From: CAZBEJ01 sp964521305
GTDB taxonomy: Bacteria; Patescibacteriota; Microgenomatia; UBA1406; GWC2-37-13
NCBI GenBank assembly: GCA_964521305.1
Contig: CAZFQZ010000010.1
Span: 1 to 35,659 of the forward strand
Length of the DNA stretch: 35,659 bases
Direction of reading: 5' to 3'
Under the pieces are notes generated by a model, which did not search any database, was not told the DNA's origin, and saw only the letters and a program-made list of their open reading frames with translations. The translations under genes and the position numbers were made by a program. Shown here piece after piece: positions 1 to 7,717 of the stretch (the stretch's first letter is position 1; each line of letters begins with the position of its first letter).

Positions 1-50
1 ATATTATACTATATAATTATTTGATTATCTAAGTATATATTTATAGTGGG

Positions 51-56
51 TAAAAT
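51..56 (+). promoter_or_regulatory. -10 box of the MarR-HlyD operon (leaderless)
   Basis: TAAAAT ends six bases before the ATG at 63, so transcription should start at or next to the start codon. No good -35 is visible at 16-18 bp. The surrounding bases are very AT-rich. The same spacing recurs in front of many genes in this window. Confidence 0.5.
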
Positions 57-62
57 CGAACC

Positions 63-491
63 ATGAAAAAAGATATTGCGATAGAATTGATGGAAACCAT
101 GTTTGGCGTCTTCCGCCTCATGAAAGGTAAGATGTCTTCGCATAATTTAACACAACACTTAAGTATATTACAGATTCAGGCGCTTTTTTACCTCGATCGA
201 AACGAAAATATACCGATGAGTGACATCGCCGACTATTTCCATATCGAACTGCCGTCGGCAACAAGTCTCTTAAACAAATTATATGATCAAAAACTCGTGA
301 AACGGCATGAAGATCCACAGGATAGACGATTGGTTCGGATTTCTTTAACAAGCAAAGGAAAAACCTTGTTAGAACAAGCAATGCAGGAACGCAGAAAAAC
401 TATGGAAAAGATGTTATCCTATTTATCTGGCAAGGAAAAGGTCGAACTTTTAAATATTATGAAAACATTACGCAACCGCATGCAAAAATAA
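63..491 (+). CDS. MarR family transcriptional regulator
   Basis: A 142-residue winged-helix regulator of normal MarR length. The central part shows the usual order: a recognition helix region around residues 55-75 (SDIADYFHIELPSATSLLNKL) and then the wing with the family's basic-acidic DPQDRRLVRISLT signature (about residues 82-94). Long helices at both ends would form the dimer interface. It lies one base upstream of an HlyD-family adaptor gene and is probably co-transcribed. By analogy with MarR/EmrR-controlled export operons it likely represses its own operon and responds to a toxic small molecule; the ligand cannot be read from the sequence. There is no Shine-Dalgarno, and the ATG sits six bases after a -10 box. 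Confidence 0.9.
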   Translation: MKKDIAIELMETMFGVFRLMKGKMSSHNLTQHLSILQIQALFYLDRNENIPMSDIADYFHIELPSATSLLNKLYDQKLVKRHEDPQDRRLVRISLTSKGKTLLEQAMQERRKTMEKMLSYLSGKEKVELLNIMKTLRNRMQK

Positions 492-492
492 T

Positions 493-1590
493 ATGAAAAA
501 AATCCTGCTTACTATAGGCATTATTATAGTCTTGGCGATCGCGGCGATGATCGTTGCCAACCGGTTCGTGCATCAGGCATATACCTTGAATCCCGGCTCA
601 ACCACAGAAACCACGGTTAAGTTCGTCAGCTCGACAATCAGTGCGGACGGAACCGTAACAGCCCAGGATCAGGCAACCTTGCATTTCCAAACAAACGGAA
701 AACTGATCTACTTGCCGGTCAAGGAAGGTGATAAAGTATACCAGGGACAGACCATAGCGCAGTTGGATACTTATCAGCTTCAGCGCGATCTTACTACGGC
801 GCTGAATAATTACCGCTCCACCCGCGATACGTTTGACCAGACAAAGGGCGACGCGCAAAACAATTATCTACAAGCCCAACAGTATTATCCGTATAACACA
901 TACGCCGCCGCAGGAATCGGAGGGACGACCGAGACAAACGCCATCAATGACGTGGTCAAGCGGATCCTCGATCAAAACCAGGCCACGCTGGACAATTCGG
1001 TCATCAAAGTGGAGTTGGCTAATTACGCTTTACAACTGGCTAGACTGAGTTCACCGCTCAACGGTATTGTGACCCACGAGGACGTTACCGTAGCAGGTCA
1101 GAACATTACATCTACTACCAATTTTACGGTCGCGGATCCGGCGACCATGATGTTCCGCGCCAACATTCCAATAGAGTATATCTATTATATTGCCCAAGGC
1201 AGCAAGGTAACGCTTGCTATTGACGGACTGCCGGATAAAGTTCAGGGAACAGTAGTTAAAGTCTATCCGTCAAAAGTCATGCTGTCCAGTGGACAGGCTG
1301 TGTATCAGGTTGATATTCAGAGCGATCAGCTGAAAAAGCGGGCAAAACTTGATGAGGCGGGAACCGCGATTATCAGCACCAATGCACAAAACGTTGCTTT
1401 GGTTCCGGCATGGACTGTACTTGGCGGCCAGTATATCTGGGTAGATAACGGCGAAAAACCCGAATTGAAAAAAGTGAAGACGGGGAAAACGCATAACAAT
1501 GAAATAGAGATTCTTGACGGATTATCCGTTGGAGATAAAATTATTATCGATCCGAAGGATATTTCGGCATTAAAATACCAAATCCTATGA
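493..1590 (+). CDS. HlyD-family efflux adaptor (membrane fusion protein)
   Basis: A 365-residue protein with one N-terminal membrane segment (about residues 4-24). A split biotinyl-lipoyl domain follows: first half near residues 65-95 (LPVKEGDKVYQGQTIAQLD), second half near 185-205 (LSSPLNGIVTHEDVTVAGQ). Between them is a helical, glutamine-rich hairpin region. A beta-barrel and a C-terminal domain complete the standard order. Such adaptors join an inner-membrane pump to further export components. The gene follows MarR by one base and overlaps the next gene by four bases (ATGA), so the three form an operon. No pump gene follows intact. Family assignment is firm; substrate and partner are unknown. 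Confidence 0.88.
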   Translation: MKKILLTIGIIIVLAIAAMIVANRFVHQAYTLNPGSTTETTVKFVSSTISADGTVTAQDQATLHFQTNGKLIYLPVKEGDKVYQGQTIAQLDTYQLQRDLTTALNNYRSTRDTFDQTKGDAQNNYLQAQQYYPYNTYAAAGIGGTTETNAINDVVKRILDQNQATLDNSVIKVELANYALQLARLSSPLNGIVTHEDVTVAGQNITSTTNFTVADPATMMFRANIPIEYIYYIAQGSKVTLAIDGLPDKVQGTVVKVYPSKVMLSSGQAVYQVDIQSDQLKKRAKLDEAGTAIISTNAQNVALVPAWTVLGGQYIWVDNGEKPELKKVKTGKTHNNEIEILDGLSVGDKIIIDPKDISALKYQIL

Positions 1591-2273
1591 ATCCTCAAAC
1601 AAAAGATCAAACGAAAAAAGATCACTCAGAGTCCAAACAGCCAAAGAAAAAAAGCCGCATCAACCGCGGTGTTTTAAAAATAGTCGGTTTGGTTATTTTG
1701 TTTTGCCTTTTTGTTGGCGGATATATCGGTTTCCAGATACGGACAGGAAGAGTATTCATCGACAACTCCCTTATTCAGACGCCGATCATTACGGTTTCGC
1801 CGTCAAGCCAAGGCAAGGTCCAGGAAATGGATGTTAAAGAAGGACAGACGGTGCAGACCGGAGATACGTTGGCGGTCGTGGGATCCGAGACGTTGCGTGC
1901 AGATACGGACGGACTTGTCATATCGGCTCCTGATTTGACCGGATCTACGGTCAATCAGACAACTCAACTTGTCCAAATGATTAGACCGGTTAATATGCGG
2001 GTTACCGGAACCATCGACGAGAATAAGGGATTAGACAAAATTCATGTGGGACAGGTTGTTTCGTTTACGGTCGATGCGCTGCCCGGACAGACGTTCTGGG
2101 GTTATATCGACGAGATTTCGCCGAGCGCAAACCAGCAACTTTTTTCTTTTTCCACCTCAACCGAACGGCCGACACAGCAGTTTACCATCTATGCAAAATT
2201 CGATACGGCCAAATATTCTCAGATCAAAAACGGCATGTCCGCAAAGATGACCGTGTATACGAGAACGGAATAA
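1587..2273 (+). CDS. Second, short HlyD-like adaptor without the helical hairpin
   Basis: A 228-residue protein with a charged N-terminal tail rich in Lys, one membrane segment (about residues 30-50) and a lipoyl domain (about 72-125, VKEGQTVQTGDTLAVVG). The two lipoyl halves are joined by only a few residues, so the long coiled-coil hairpin typical of HlyD/EmrA is missing. A beta-barrel region follows (VGQVVSFTVDALPGQTFWG). The start overlaps the stop of the preceding adaptor (ATGA), which implies translational coupling. Its own TAA overlaps another ATG (TAATG at 2271-2275), as expected if a third gene once followed. Two different adaptors in tandem are unusual. It may form mixed complexes with the first adaptor, but that is inference. 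Confidence 0.82.
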   Translation: MNPQTKDQTKKDHSESKQPKKKSRINRGVLKIVGLVILFCLFVGGYIGFQIRTGRVFIDNSLIQTPIITVSPSSQGKVQEMDVKEGQTVQTGDTLAVVGSETLRADTDGLVISAPDLTGSTVNQTTQLVQMIRPVNMRVTGTIDENKGLDKIHVGQVVSFTVDALPGQTFWGYIDEISPSANQQLFSFSTSTERPTQQFTIYAKFDTAKYSQIKNGMSAKMTVYTRTE

Positions 2274-2305
2274 TGTCCTTTACCTACGTGAGAAAAAAGC
2301 CTTAA
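2273..2305 (+). pseudogene. 10-codon stub, possible remnant of a lost transporter gene
   Basis: An ATG overlaps the TAA of the second adaptor gene in the classic TAATG coupling arrangement, but the frame closes after ten codons (MSFTYVRKKP). The position is where an MFS or other pump gene would be expected in a MarR-adaptor operon. Ten residues are too few to identify a family, so this is a suggestion from context only. Confidence 0.25.
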
Positions 2306-2647
2306 ACAGATCTCTCATTGGCAATCTGCGATAAGCAATCGGGATTTACGATTATTAACGTACCATTGGATACAGATTAACAGTATATCAAAGTTAGGCG
2401 TATTATTGTTAGTCTCCGGTTGAACCAACCCTTAGGATGGATAATTTCTTTCCGCTCCGGCAGAATTTCAGCTATGATTTCAGATAGCCTGTTAATTGAT
2501 CCAGAAATACACTGTAATTTCCGGAACTTTTCTCAAGATTTTTTGGTTGAGCAATTTTGTCAGCATAAGGATCAAATTATGCACAGCTACTATGAAAAAT
2601 CGATATAGAAAGTTTTCCTATTGATCACACGGCATATTCATTATCTA
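2306..2647. other. Intergenic stretch without a convincing gene
   Basis: This AT-rich gap lies between the adaptor operon and the metal cassette. It contains only short open frames, including one of 62 codons at 2420-2608. None has a recognisable domain, and none has a -10 box at the spacing used elsewhere in this window. It may be decayed coding sequence. No clear RNA structure or repeat was seen. Confidence 0.5.
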
Positions 2648-2676
2648 TTGACGAGCGGTCCAATGGCTGTTAATAT
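2648..2676 (+). promoter_or_regulatory. Promoter of the ArsR metal/oxyanion cassette
   Basis: TTGACG (2648-2653) and TAATAT (2671-2676) are separated by 17 bp, a near-consensus housekeeping promoter. The predicted start of transcription falls on the ATG at 2683, so the message would be leaderless. Confidence 0.75.
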
Positions 2677-2680
2677 ATGA

Positions 2681-2694
2681 ATATGAATTCATAT
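2681..2694. promoter_or_regulatory. Perfect palindrome, likely ArsR operator
   Basis: ATATGAATTCATAT is a perfect 14-bp palindrome lying on the predicted transcription start and the first codons of the ArsR gene. ArsR/SmtB repressors typically bind AT-rich inverted repeats of this general form at their own promoter. Binding here would block polymerase, so autorepression is the likely arrangement. Confidence 0.6.
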
Positions 2695-2986
2695 AGATGC
2701 TGCACTTCTTTAACCGCAGAGGCAAAAAAAGTTGCTTCGTTGTCGGCGATATTGAGAATCGTGACAGAAGAAACCAGACTAAAGCTTCTCTGCGTCCTGA
2801 AATCGGGGGGGTCATTGCGTGTGCGAGCTGATGGATCATTTAAAACTTTCCCAAAGTCTGATTTCCCATCATCTTAAGGACCTCAAAGACGCCGGAATTG
2901 TGGATGATGAAAAAAGGGGCTTGTATGTCTATTATTCGCTTACCAAAAAAGGCAGACATATTATTAATTTATTCTTCAAGCTATGA
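2683..2986 (+). pseudogene. ArsR-type metalloregulator, frameshifted at a seven-G run
   Basis: Two reading frames together encode one complete ArsR repressor of about 100 residues. The first frame gives helices 1-2 up to LCVLKSGG. After the run of seven G at 2805-2811 the sequence continues one frame over with HCVCELMDHLKLSQSLISHH and a wing ending in GLYVYYSLTKKG. Removing one G restores the whole frame, whose TGA then overlaps the next ATG (ATGA at 2983-2986). CVCEL is the classic thiolate trio region of As(III)/Sb(III)-sensing ArsR. As printed, translation stops at 2877 and loses the DNA-binding helices. It could be an assembly error, a phase-variable tract, programmed slippage or a true pseudogene. 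An ATG at 2677 is also in frame, but 2683 fits the promoter better. Confidence 0.8.
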
Positions 2987-3219
2987 AAATCCAAGTCTTG
3001 GGTTCCGGTTGTCCGACCTGTGAAAAATTATATGAGATTACCAAGAAAGCGGTTGCGGAAATGGGTTTAACGGAGAACGTCGAATATATCATCGATATTT
3101 CAAAGATAGTGGAAATGGGAATCATGCAGTCTCCGGTACTGGCTGTTGACGGAAAACCCGTCATCGTCGGATTTACTTCGGACATCGAGAAGATAAAAAG
3201 TTTGATAAAGGGAACATAA
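2983..3219 (+). CDS. Small thioredoxin-like redox-active disulfide protein (CPTC)
   Basis: A 78-residue thioredoxin-fold protein of the 'redox-active disulfide protein 2' type. It has a CPTC active site at residues 10-13 near the N-terminus and a cis-proline segment QSPVLAVDGKP further on. It overlaps the ArsR stop by four bases and sits one base before the COG0701 permease. Such small CxxC proteins are frequent companions of COG0701 permeases, where they may reduce or carry a thiol-bound metalloid. That role is inferred from the neighbourhood; the fold and active site are visible. Confidence 0.85.
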   Translation: MKIQVLGSGCPTCEKLYEITKKAVAEMGLTENVEYIIDISKIVEMGIMQSPVLAVDGKPVIVGFTSDIEKIKSLIKGT

Positions 3220-3220
3220 T

Positions 3221-4186
3221 ATGGATATTTTTTATCCCGCCCAGCTTCTCTCCGACGAGATTACCTATACTTTTTTACCGATTCATAAAGGAACGGTTTT
3301 AGCCGGAGTCGTAAATTTTTTCATATACGACAGTATCAAAATACTTATCCTATTGTGCGTAATCATATACGCTGTTTCCATTCTGCGGTCATTTTTACCT
3401 CCTGAAAAAACACGGAAGATACTCGCAAATAGATTTGAAATAGTCGGTAACATTCTGGCTTCGCTTATTGGCATCATTACGCCCTTTTGCTCTTGTTCTG
3501 CCGTGCCGTTATTTATCGGTTTCGTTGAATCGGGAGTTCCGTTAGGAGTGACTTTTTCTTATCTCATATCAGCTCCGATGGTAAATGAAGTGGCGGCCAT
3601 TCTATTGTTGGGATTATTCGGGCCTCTGATTGCCGGAATATATATTACATCAGGTGTCATTATTGCGATAGTCGTCGGTTGGATCATGGGACAGATGAAG
3701 CTTGAACATCTGGTTGAGGATTATGTCTGGAAGATAAAAATAAAAGATCAAAATATTGATATCCGTAAAAACTTTAACGAGAGAATAAAAGAAGCCTATC
3801 AATATACCGCTGATTTAATAAAAAAAGTCTACCCGTATGTTCTTATTGGAGTGGCGGCCGGAGCAATGGTTCACGGATATGCTCCGGAAAACTTCCTTGC
3901 CAAAATAGCCGGGAAAAATAACATTCTAGCCGTGCCTTTGGCGGTATTAATTGGCGTTCCTTTATATTCCAATGCTGCCGGTACCATACCAATCATCAAA
4001 TCGCTTATTGATAAGGGGTTGCCTATCGGTACTTCGCTTGCCTTTATGATGTCCGTAACAGCCTTGTCATTTCCCGAAATGATTATTTTGAGAAAAGTAT
4101 TAAAACCAAAGCTGTTAGCGATTTATATTATGATTCTTACCTTAGGAATTATTTTTACCGGATATCTATTCAACGCAATCATTTAA
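3221..4186 (+). CDS. COG0701/ArsP-like permease
   Basis: A 321-residue polytopic membrane protein with about eight hydrophobic segments. It carries the family hallmark FCSCSAVPLFIGF (about residues 88-100) followed by GVPLGVTFSYLISAPMVNE. A second related half, with YSNAAGTIP and further hydrophobic segments, lies after a charged cytoplasmic loop (about residues 165-195). Members include the organoarsenical exporter ArsP and many uncharacterised permeases. Its place behind an ArsR with a CVCEL motif and a CPTC protein favours metalloid export. The cysteine pair in the membrane motif may bind the substrate. Exact specificity is not shown. Confidence 0.85.
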   Translation: MDIFYPAQLLSDEITYTFLPIHKGTVLAGVVNFFIYDSIKILILLCVIIYAVSILRSFLPPEKTRKILANRFEIVGNILASLIGIITPFCSCSAVPLFIGFVESGVPLGVTFSYLISAPMVNEVAAILLLGLFGPLIAGIYITSGVIIAIVVGWIMGQMKLEHLVEDYVWKIKIKDQNIDIRKNFNERIKEAYQYTADLIKKVYPYVLIGVAAGAMVHGYAPENFLAKIAGKNNILAVPLAVLIGVPLYSNAAGTIPIIKSLIDKGLPIGTSLAFMMSVTALSFPEMIILRKVLKPKLLAIYIMILTLGIIFTGYLFNAII

Positions 4187-4188
4187 AT

Positions 4189-5391
4189 ATGAATGAAAAA
4201 GAAGCATCTGTTGTTAATCTAATAAAAACGTCCCTTTATATTGGAACTGTTGGTTATGGCGGACCGGCGATCATTGCACAGATGAAAAAAACCTTGGTTC
4301 ATAAAAACCAATGGATAACGGAAGAAGATTTCATGAATACGTTAAGTCTGGCTCAGATATTGCCGGGGGCAACAGGCGTTACCCTCATGGGTTATCTGGG
4401 ATATGAACTTAATGGGATATCGGGATGGTTTTTGGGGTCGTTTCTCTATGTTTTCCCTGCATTTCTTTTTACTACCGCTTTATCTGCACTGTATTTTAGA
4501 TTCCATTCTTTGGCAATGGTCCAAAAATTATTTGCAGGTTTGGGCGCTTTGGTTGTCGGACTTTTGATCAATGCTATTTTACAGTTGGAAAAACCCGTTT
4601 TTGGCAAAGTTGATCGCAAAGATTATAAAGGATTAATTATCGCTACTTTAGGTTTTATACTCGCCGTTTTTACCAAAACAAATATCATTTTTATCATCAT
4701 ACTTTCCGGTGTACTGGGATTTATCTTATATTACTTTACGAAGGAGTTTGAAAATATTCATTCCGACAATCATCTTTTTCAACGATCAAGGATTGGAGGT
4801 AAAATCATCAGTCTTGATGTCGGTTATTTAATGCTCGCTTTAGTTTTGGGAGCCACTATTTTATTTTTAACCCGCTCTCTTTTCTGGCAACTGGCTGTTA
4901 CCTTTTTCCAGATCGGCCTAATTGCATTTGGTGGCGGATTTACCACCATTCCTTTAATCCAGCATATTGTGGTTGACGGTCATCATTGGCTGTCTTTGGC
5001 GCAGTTTCGGGACGGGATTGCTATTGGCCAGATCACACCGGGACCGGTGTTTATTACCGCCGCATTTATCGGCTATAAAGTTGCCGGTTTGTTGGGAGCT
5101 TTTGTTTCAACCATCGCCATTTTTCTGCCCTCGCTTTTACTCATCCTTTTGTTGGGGAAATTTCACGAGCAGATTAAGCATTTGAAATTCGTCAAAGTCA
5201 TTATTAAAGGATTCCTGGCAGGATTTATCGGCATTATCGCTTCGGTCGTCTTGTCCTTTGGAGAGAAATCGCTTATCAACTGGCAGACATGGCTTATTTT
5301 TCTGGCAACTCTTTTTGTTGTTATACAATTAAAGAAAGATGTTGTCTGGGCTATTTTGGGGACAATAATAGTTTCGCTTATTATTGTATGA
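4189..5391 (+). CDS. chrA: Chromate transporter ChrA (two-domain)
   Basis: A 400-residue membrane protein with two homologous CHR domains, matching the long-chain ChrA form. The N-terminal half shows GYGGPAIIAQMKK and SLAQILPGATGV. The C-terminal half shows IAFGGGFTTIPLI and GIAIGQITPGPVFITAAFIG. ChrA proteins export chromate driven by the membrane potential. The gene begins two bases after the permease stop and its TGA overlaps the next ATG, so it belongs to the ArsR-led operon. Transport of an oxyanion other than chromate is possible. Confidence 0.9.
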   Translation: MNEKEASVVNLIKTSLYIGTVGYGGPAIIAQMKKTLVHKNQWITEEDFMNTLSLAQILPGATGVTLMGYLGYELNGISGWFLGSFLYVFPAFLFTTALSALYFRFHSLAMVQKLFAGLGALVVGLLINAILQLEKPVFGKVDRKDYKGLIIATLGFILAVFTKTNIIFIIILSGVLGFILYYFTKEFENIHSDNHLFQRSRIGGKIISLDVGYLMLALVLGATILFLTRSLFWQLAVTFFQIGLIAFGGGFTTIPLIQHIVVDGHHWLSLAQFRDGIAIGQITPGPVFITAAFIGYKVAGLLGAFVSTIAIFLPSLLLILLLGKFHEQIKHLKFVKVIIKGFLAGFIGIIASVVLSFGEKSLINWQTWLIFLATLFVVIQLKKDVVWAILGTIIVSLIIV

Positions 5392-5696
5392 AGAATAGAT
5401 TTACTATTGCCATCATACTTAATGTTTTGATTACGGTATCAGAGATAATTGTCGGTGTAATGATCGGTAGTCTTACGGTCATTTCCGATGCAGTCCATAA
5501 CTTTTTTGACATAGGTTCAATGGTGTTGGCATTATTAGGAGAAAAAATAGGAAGTAGGAAAAACGATCTGAAAAAAACCTACGGGTACAAGCGTGCCGAG
5601 ATACTGGTTGCTTTTATTAACAGCCTCATCCTTTTTTCATCCGTTGCTGTAATCGGTTTTGAGTCGTTGTCCGGCACCTGCAGTCATTGTAATTAG
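5388..5696 (+). pseudogene. Truncated cation diffusion facilitator (CzcD/ZnT type)
   Basis: The 102-residue product matches only the first third of a CDF metal exporter. It contains the first membrane helix, the second helix with the metal-site motif SDAVHNFFD (about residues 29-37), the family segment KKTYGYKRAEILVAFINSL, and part of helix 3. After IGFESLSG the sequence departs and stops; helices 4-6 and the cytoplasmic domain are absent. The start overlaps chrA by four bases, so the gene was once the last member of the operon. The downstream bases show no continuation in another frame. It is probably non-functional. Confidence 0.8.
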
Positions 5697-5774
5697 TCGT
5701 CCTATTCTTTGCTTCGATCCCAAAATTGATGATTCTTCCTCTGCAGAAGTGTATTATATAACTAATACAGGATA

Positions 5775-5780
5775 TATAAT
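5775..5780 (+). promoter_or_regulatory. -10 box upstream of the dipZ leader ORF
   Basis: TATAAT ends seven bases before an ATG at 5788, which opens a nine-codon ORF overlapping the dipZ start. The usual spacing in this window places the transcription start at that small ORF, not at dipZ itself. No clear -35 is present. Confidence 0.5.
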
Positions 5781-5787
5781 AGTTGTT

Positions 5788-5817
5788 ATGAATTATCAAA
5801 TGAAATATCTATGGTAA
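5788..5817 (+). CDS. Nine-codon leaderless upstream ORF overlapping the dipZ start
   Basis: The ORF reads MNYQMKYLW and ends with TAA at 5815-5817, seven bases into dipZ. Because the -10 box puts the mRNA start at this ATG, ribosomes could begin here and re-initiate at the overlapping dipZ ATG at 5811. That would explain how a gene without a Shine-Dalgarno is translated. It could also be a regulatory leader peptide. It is visible in sequence only; expression is inferred. Confidence 0.35.
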   Translation: MNYQMKYLW

Positions 5818-7565
5818 TTTTATTGGCCTATGCTTTATTCGCCGGATTAATCACCATTCTCGCTCCGTGCATCTGGCCGCTCTTGCCGATTATTCTTTCT
5901 TCGTCATCGACCGAAGGAAAGGCAAAGCCGTTGGGCATTACGTTGGGTATAATCACGAGCTTCGCGTTTTTTACTCTGTCATTATCATACATCATAAAGA
6001 TAATCCCGTTTGATCCGAATATCCTTAGACTGTTTGCGGTGATCGTAATCGGATTTTTTGGCTTAACCCTCATCATCCCGGCGTTGAACCGGAAAGTCGA
6101 AGGATTTGTGAGCGGATTAAGCGGAAAGGCTGGATCGATACATAAAACTCAGGGAAACGGGTTTTTAAGCGGATTGACCATCGGCATTTCTTTGGGAATC
6201 GTGTGGTCACCCTGTGCTGGTCCGATCCTCGCGACCATTGCCACACTGTCCGCAGCCCAGGCAGTCAATGCAGCGGTTGTTTTAGTGACTATCGTATACG
6301 TGATCGGCGTAGGGATTCCGCTTTTCGCATTCGCAACAGCAGGAAACAGGATATTGTACGGATCTAAAAGATTGAATAAATATACCGGTAGGATCCAGCA
6401 GGTATTCGGCATGATTATGATTCTGACCGCGTTAGCTATTTTTACGAACTTCGATAAAACGTTGGAAGTGAAACTTCTCGATTATGTTCCGTCATATTCA
6501 AATTTTGTTACCAGTTTTGAAAGTAATCCTATGGTGATGAAACGTCTGGATTCCCTGAAAGAAAATAAAAGTTTCTCCGTAAAAAACAGGGAAAATAAAC
6601 CTATGCCGGCAATTGGTGGAAGTGCTCTGCCGAATCTTGGCTCTGCCCCGGATTTTATCGGCATTACCCATTGGCTCAATACCGATAAACCGTTGATGAT
6701 GAAAGATTTGAGGGGAAAAGTTGTGTTGGTTGATTTCTGGACCTACACATGTATTAACTGCATCAGGACATTGCCGCACGTTACCGCATGGTATGACAAA
6801 TACCATAATAAAGGATTCGTAGTGATTGGTGTGCATACGCCCGAGTTTGAGTTCGAGAAAAAAACCAGCAACGTTCAGGATGCGATTAAACAATACGGAA
6901 TCCATTATCCGGTTGCGCAAGATAATAGTTACAGCACGTGGAACAACTACAACAATCAGTATTGGCCGGCGGAATATTTGATCGATGTCAATGGCAACAT
7001 CAGACATGAACATTTCGGCGAAGGGGAATATGGTCAGACGGAACAGTACATCCAGAATTTATTGGAGGAAGCAGGAAAAACAATATCGGATTCCGTCGGT
7101 ACTATTCCGGATCAGACGCCAAGCGGATTTATCTCTCCGGAAACCTATGTAGGCAGCAATCGTATGGACAGGTTCGCATCTAACGAACAACCGGAAGCAG
7201 GGCAGAGAACGTATACGGCCGCAGGTTCAATACCGCTGAACGATTTTGCATTTACCGGCACATGGGATGTACGGCCCGAGTATGCAAAAGCGAGCAAAAG
7301 TTCGACATTGCGGTTCCATTTCTCAGCAAGACATGTATATCTGGTTATGTCTCCGCAAAAAGCCGGGGACAAAGTGAAAGTTTTTTTGGATGACAAGCCA
7401 ATCATATCGGAACAGTCAGGGAAAGATGTGATTAACGACGAAGTTACTTTGGATATGCAGCGGTTGTATGATCTGGTTGATCTCAGGGGAAAACAGGAAG
7501 AACATACGCTTATGTTACGATTCGAAAACGATGGTGACGAGTGTTTCGCATTTACGTTCGGGTAA
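5811..7565 (+). CDS. dipZ: DipZ-like CcdA-thioredoxin fusion
   Basis: A 584-residue membrane thiol-disulfide protein. The N-terminal part (about residues 1-215) is a CcdA/DsbD transmembrane domain with its two redox cysteines in LAPCIWPL (Cys20) and WSPCAGPI (Cys135). A linker leads to a TlpA/AhpC-like thioredoxin domain (about 275-425) with active site TYTCINCIRTLP (Cys314, Cys317). A C-terminal beta-rich domain (about 455-584) resembles the carbohydrate-binding-like end of mycobacterial DipZ. The protein should carry electrons from cytoplasmic thioredoxin across the membrane to extracytoplasmic thiols. No Shine-Dalgarno is present; the start overlaps a small leader ORF. Confidence 0.9.
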   Translation: MVILLAYALFAGLITILAPCIWPLLPIILSSSSTEGKAKPLGITLGIITSFAFFTLSLSYIIKIIPFDPNILRLFAVIVIGFFGLTLIIPALNRKVEGFVSGLSGKAGSIHKTQGNGFLSGLTIGISLGIVWSPCAGPILATIATLSAAQAVNAAVVLVTIVYVIGVGIPLFAFATAGNRILYGSKRLNKYTGRIQQVFGMIMILTALAIFTNFDKTLEVKLLDYVPSYSNFVTSFESNPMVMKRLDSLKENKSFSVKNRENKPMPAIGGSALPNLGSAPDFIGITHWLNTDKPLMMKDLRGKVVLVDFWTYTCINCIRTLPHVTAWYDKYHNKGFVVIGVHTPEFEFEKKTSNVQDAIKQYGIHYPVAQDNSYSTWNNYNNQYWPAEYLIDVNGNIRHEHFGEGEYGQTEQYIQNLLEEAGKTISDSVGTIPDQTPSGFISPETYVGSNRMDRFASNEQPEAGQRTYTAAGSIPLNDFAFTGTWDVRPEYAKASKSSTLRFHFSARHVYLVMSPQKAGDKVKVFLDDKPIISEQSGKDVINDEVTLDMQRLYDLVDLRGKQEEHTLMLRFENDGDECFAFTFG

Positions 7566-7717
7566 TGTATGTTATATGTGTTTATGGAATATATTTTCTT
7601 CAGGTTGCAGCGATTCACTCATATGAAATATTTTGCTTTTCACATATATTATAAGTGATATGTATTATGAATACTATATACAATTTGATCAATAGGAATA
7701 TTCTTATTGACACCAAC

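Noticed and set aside
2420..2608. 62-codon frame between the adaptor genes and the ArsR gene
   Set aside because: No domain, no promoter at the usual spacing, no Shine-Dalgarno; probably chance or decayed sequence.
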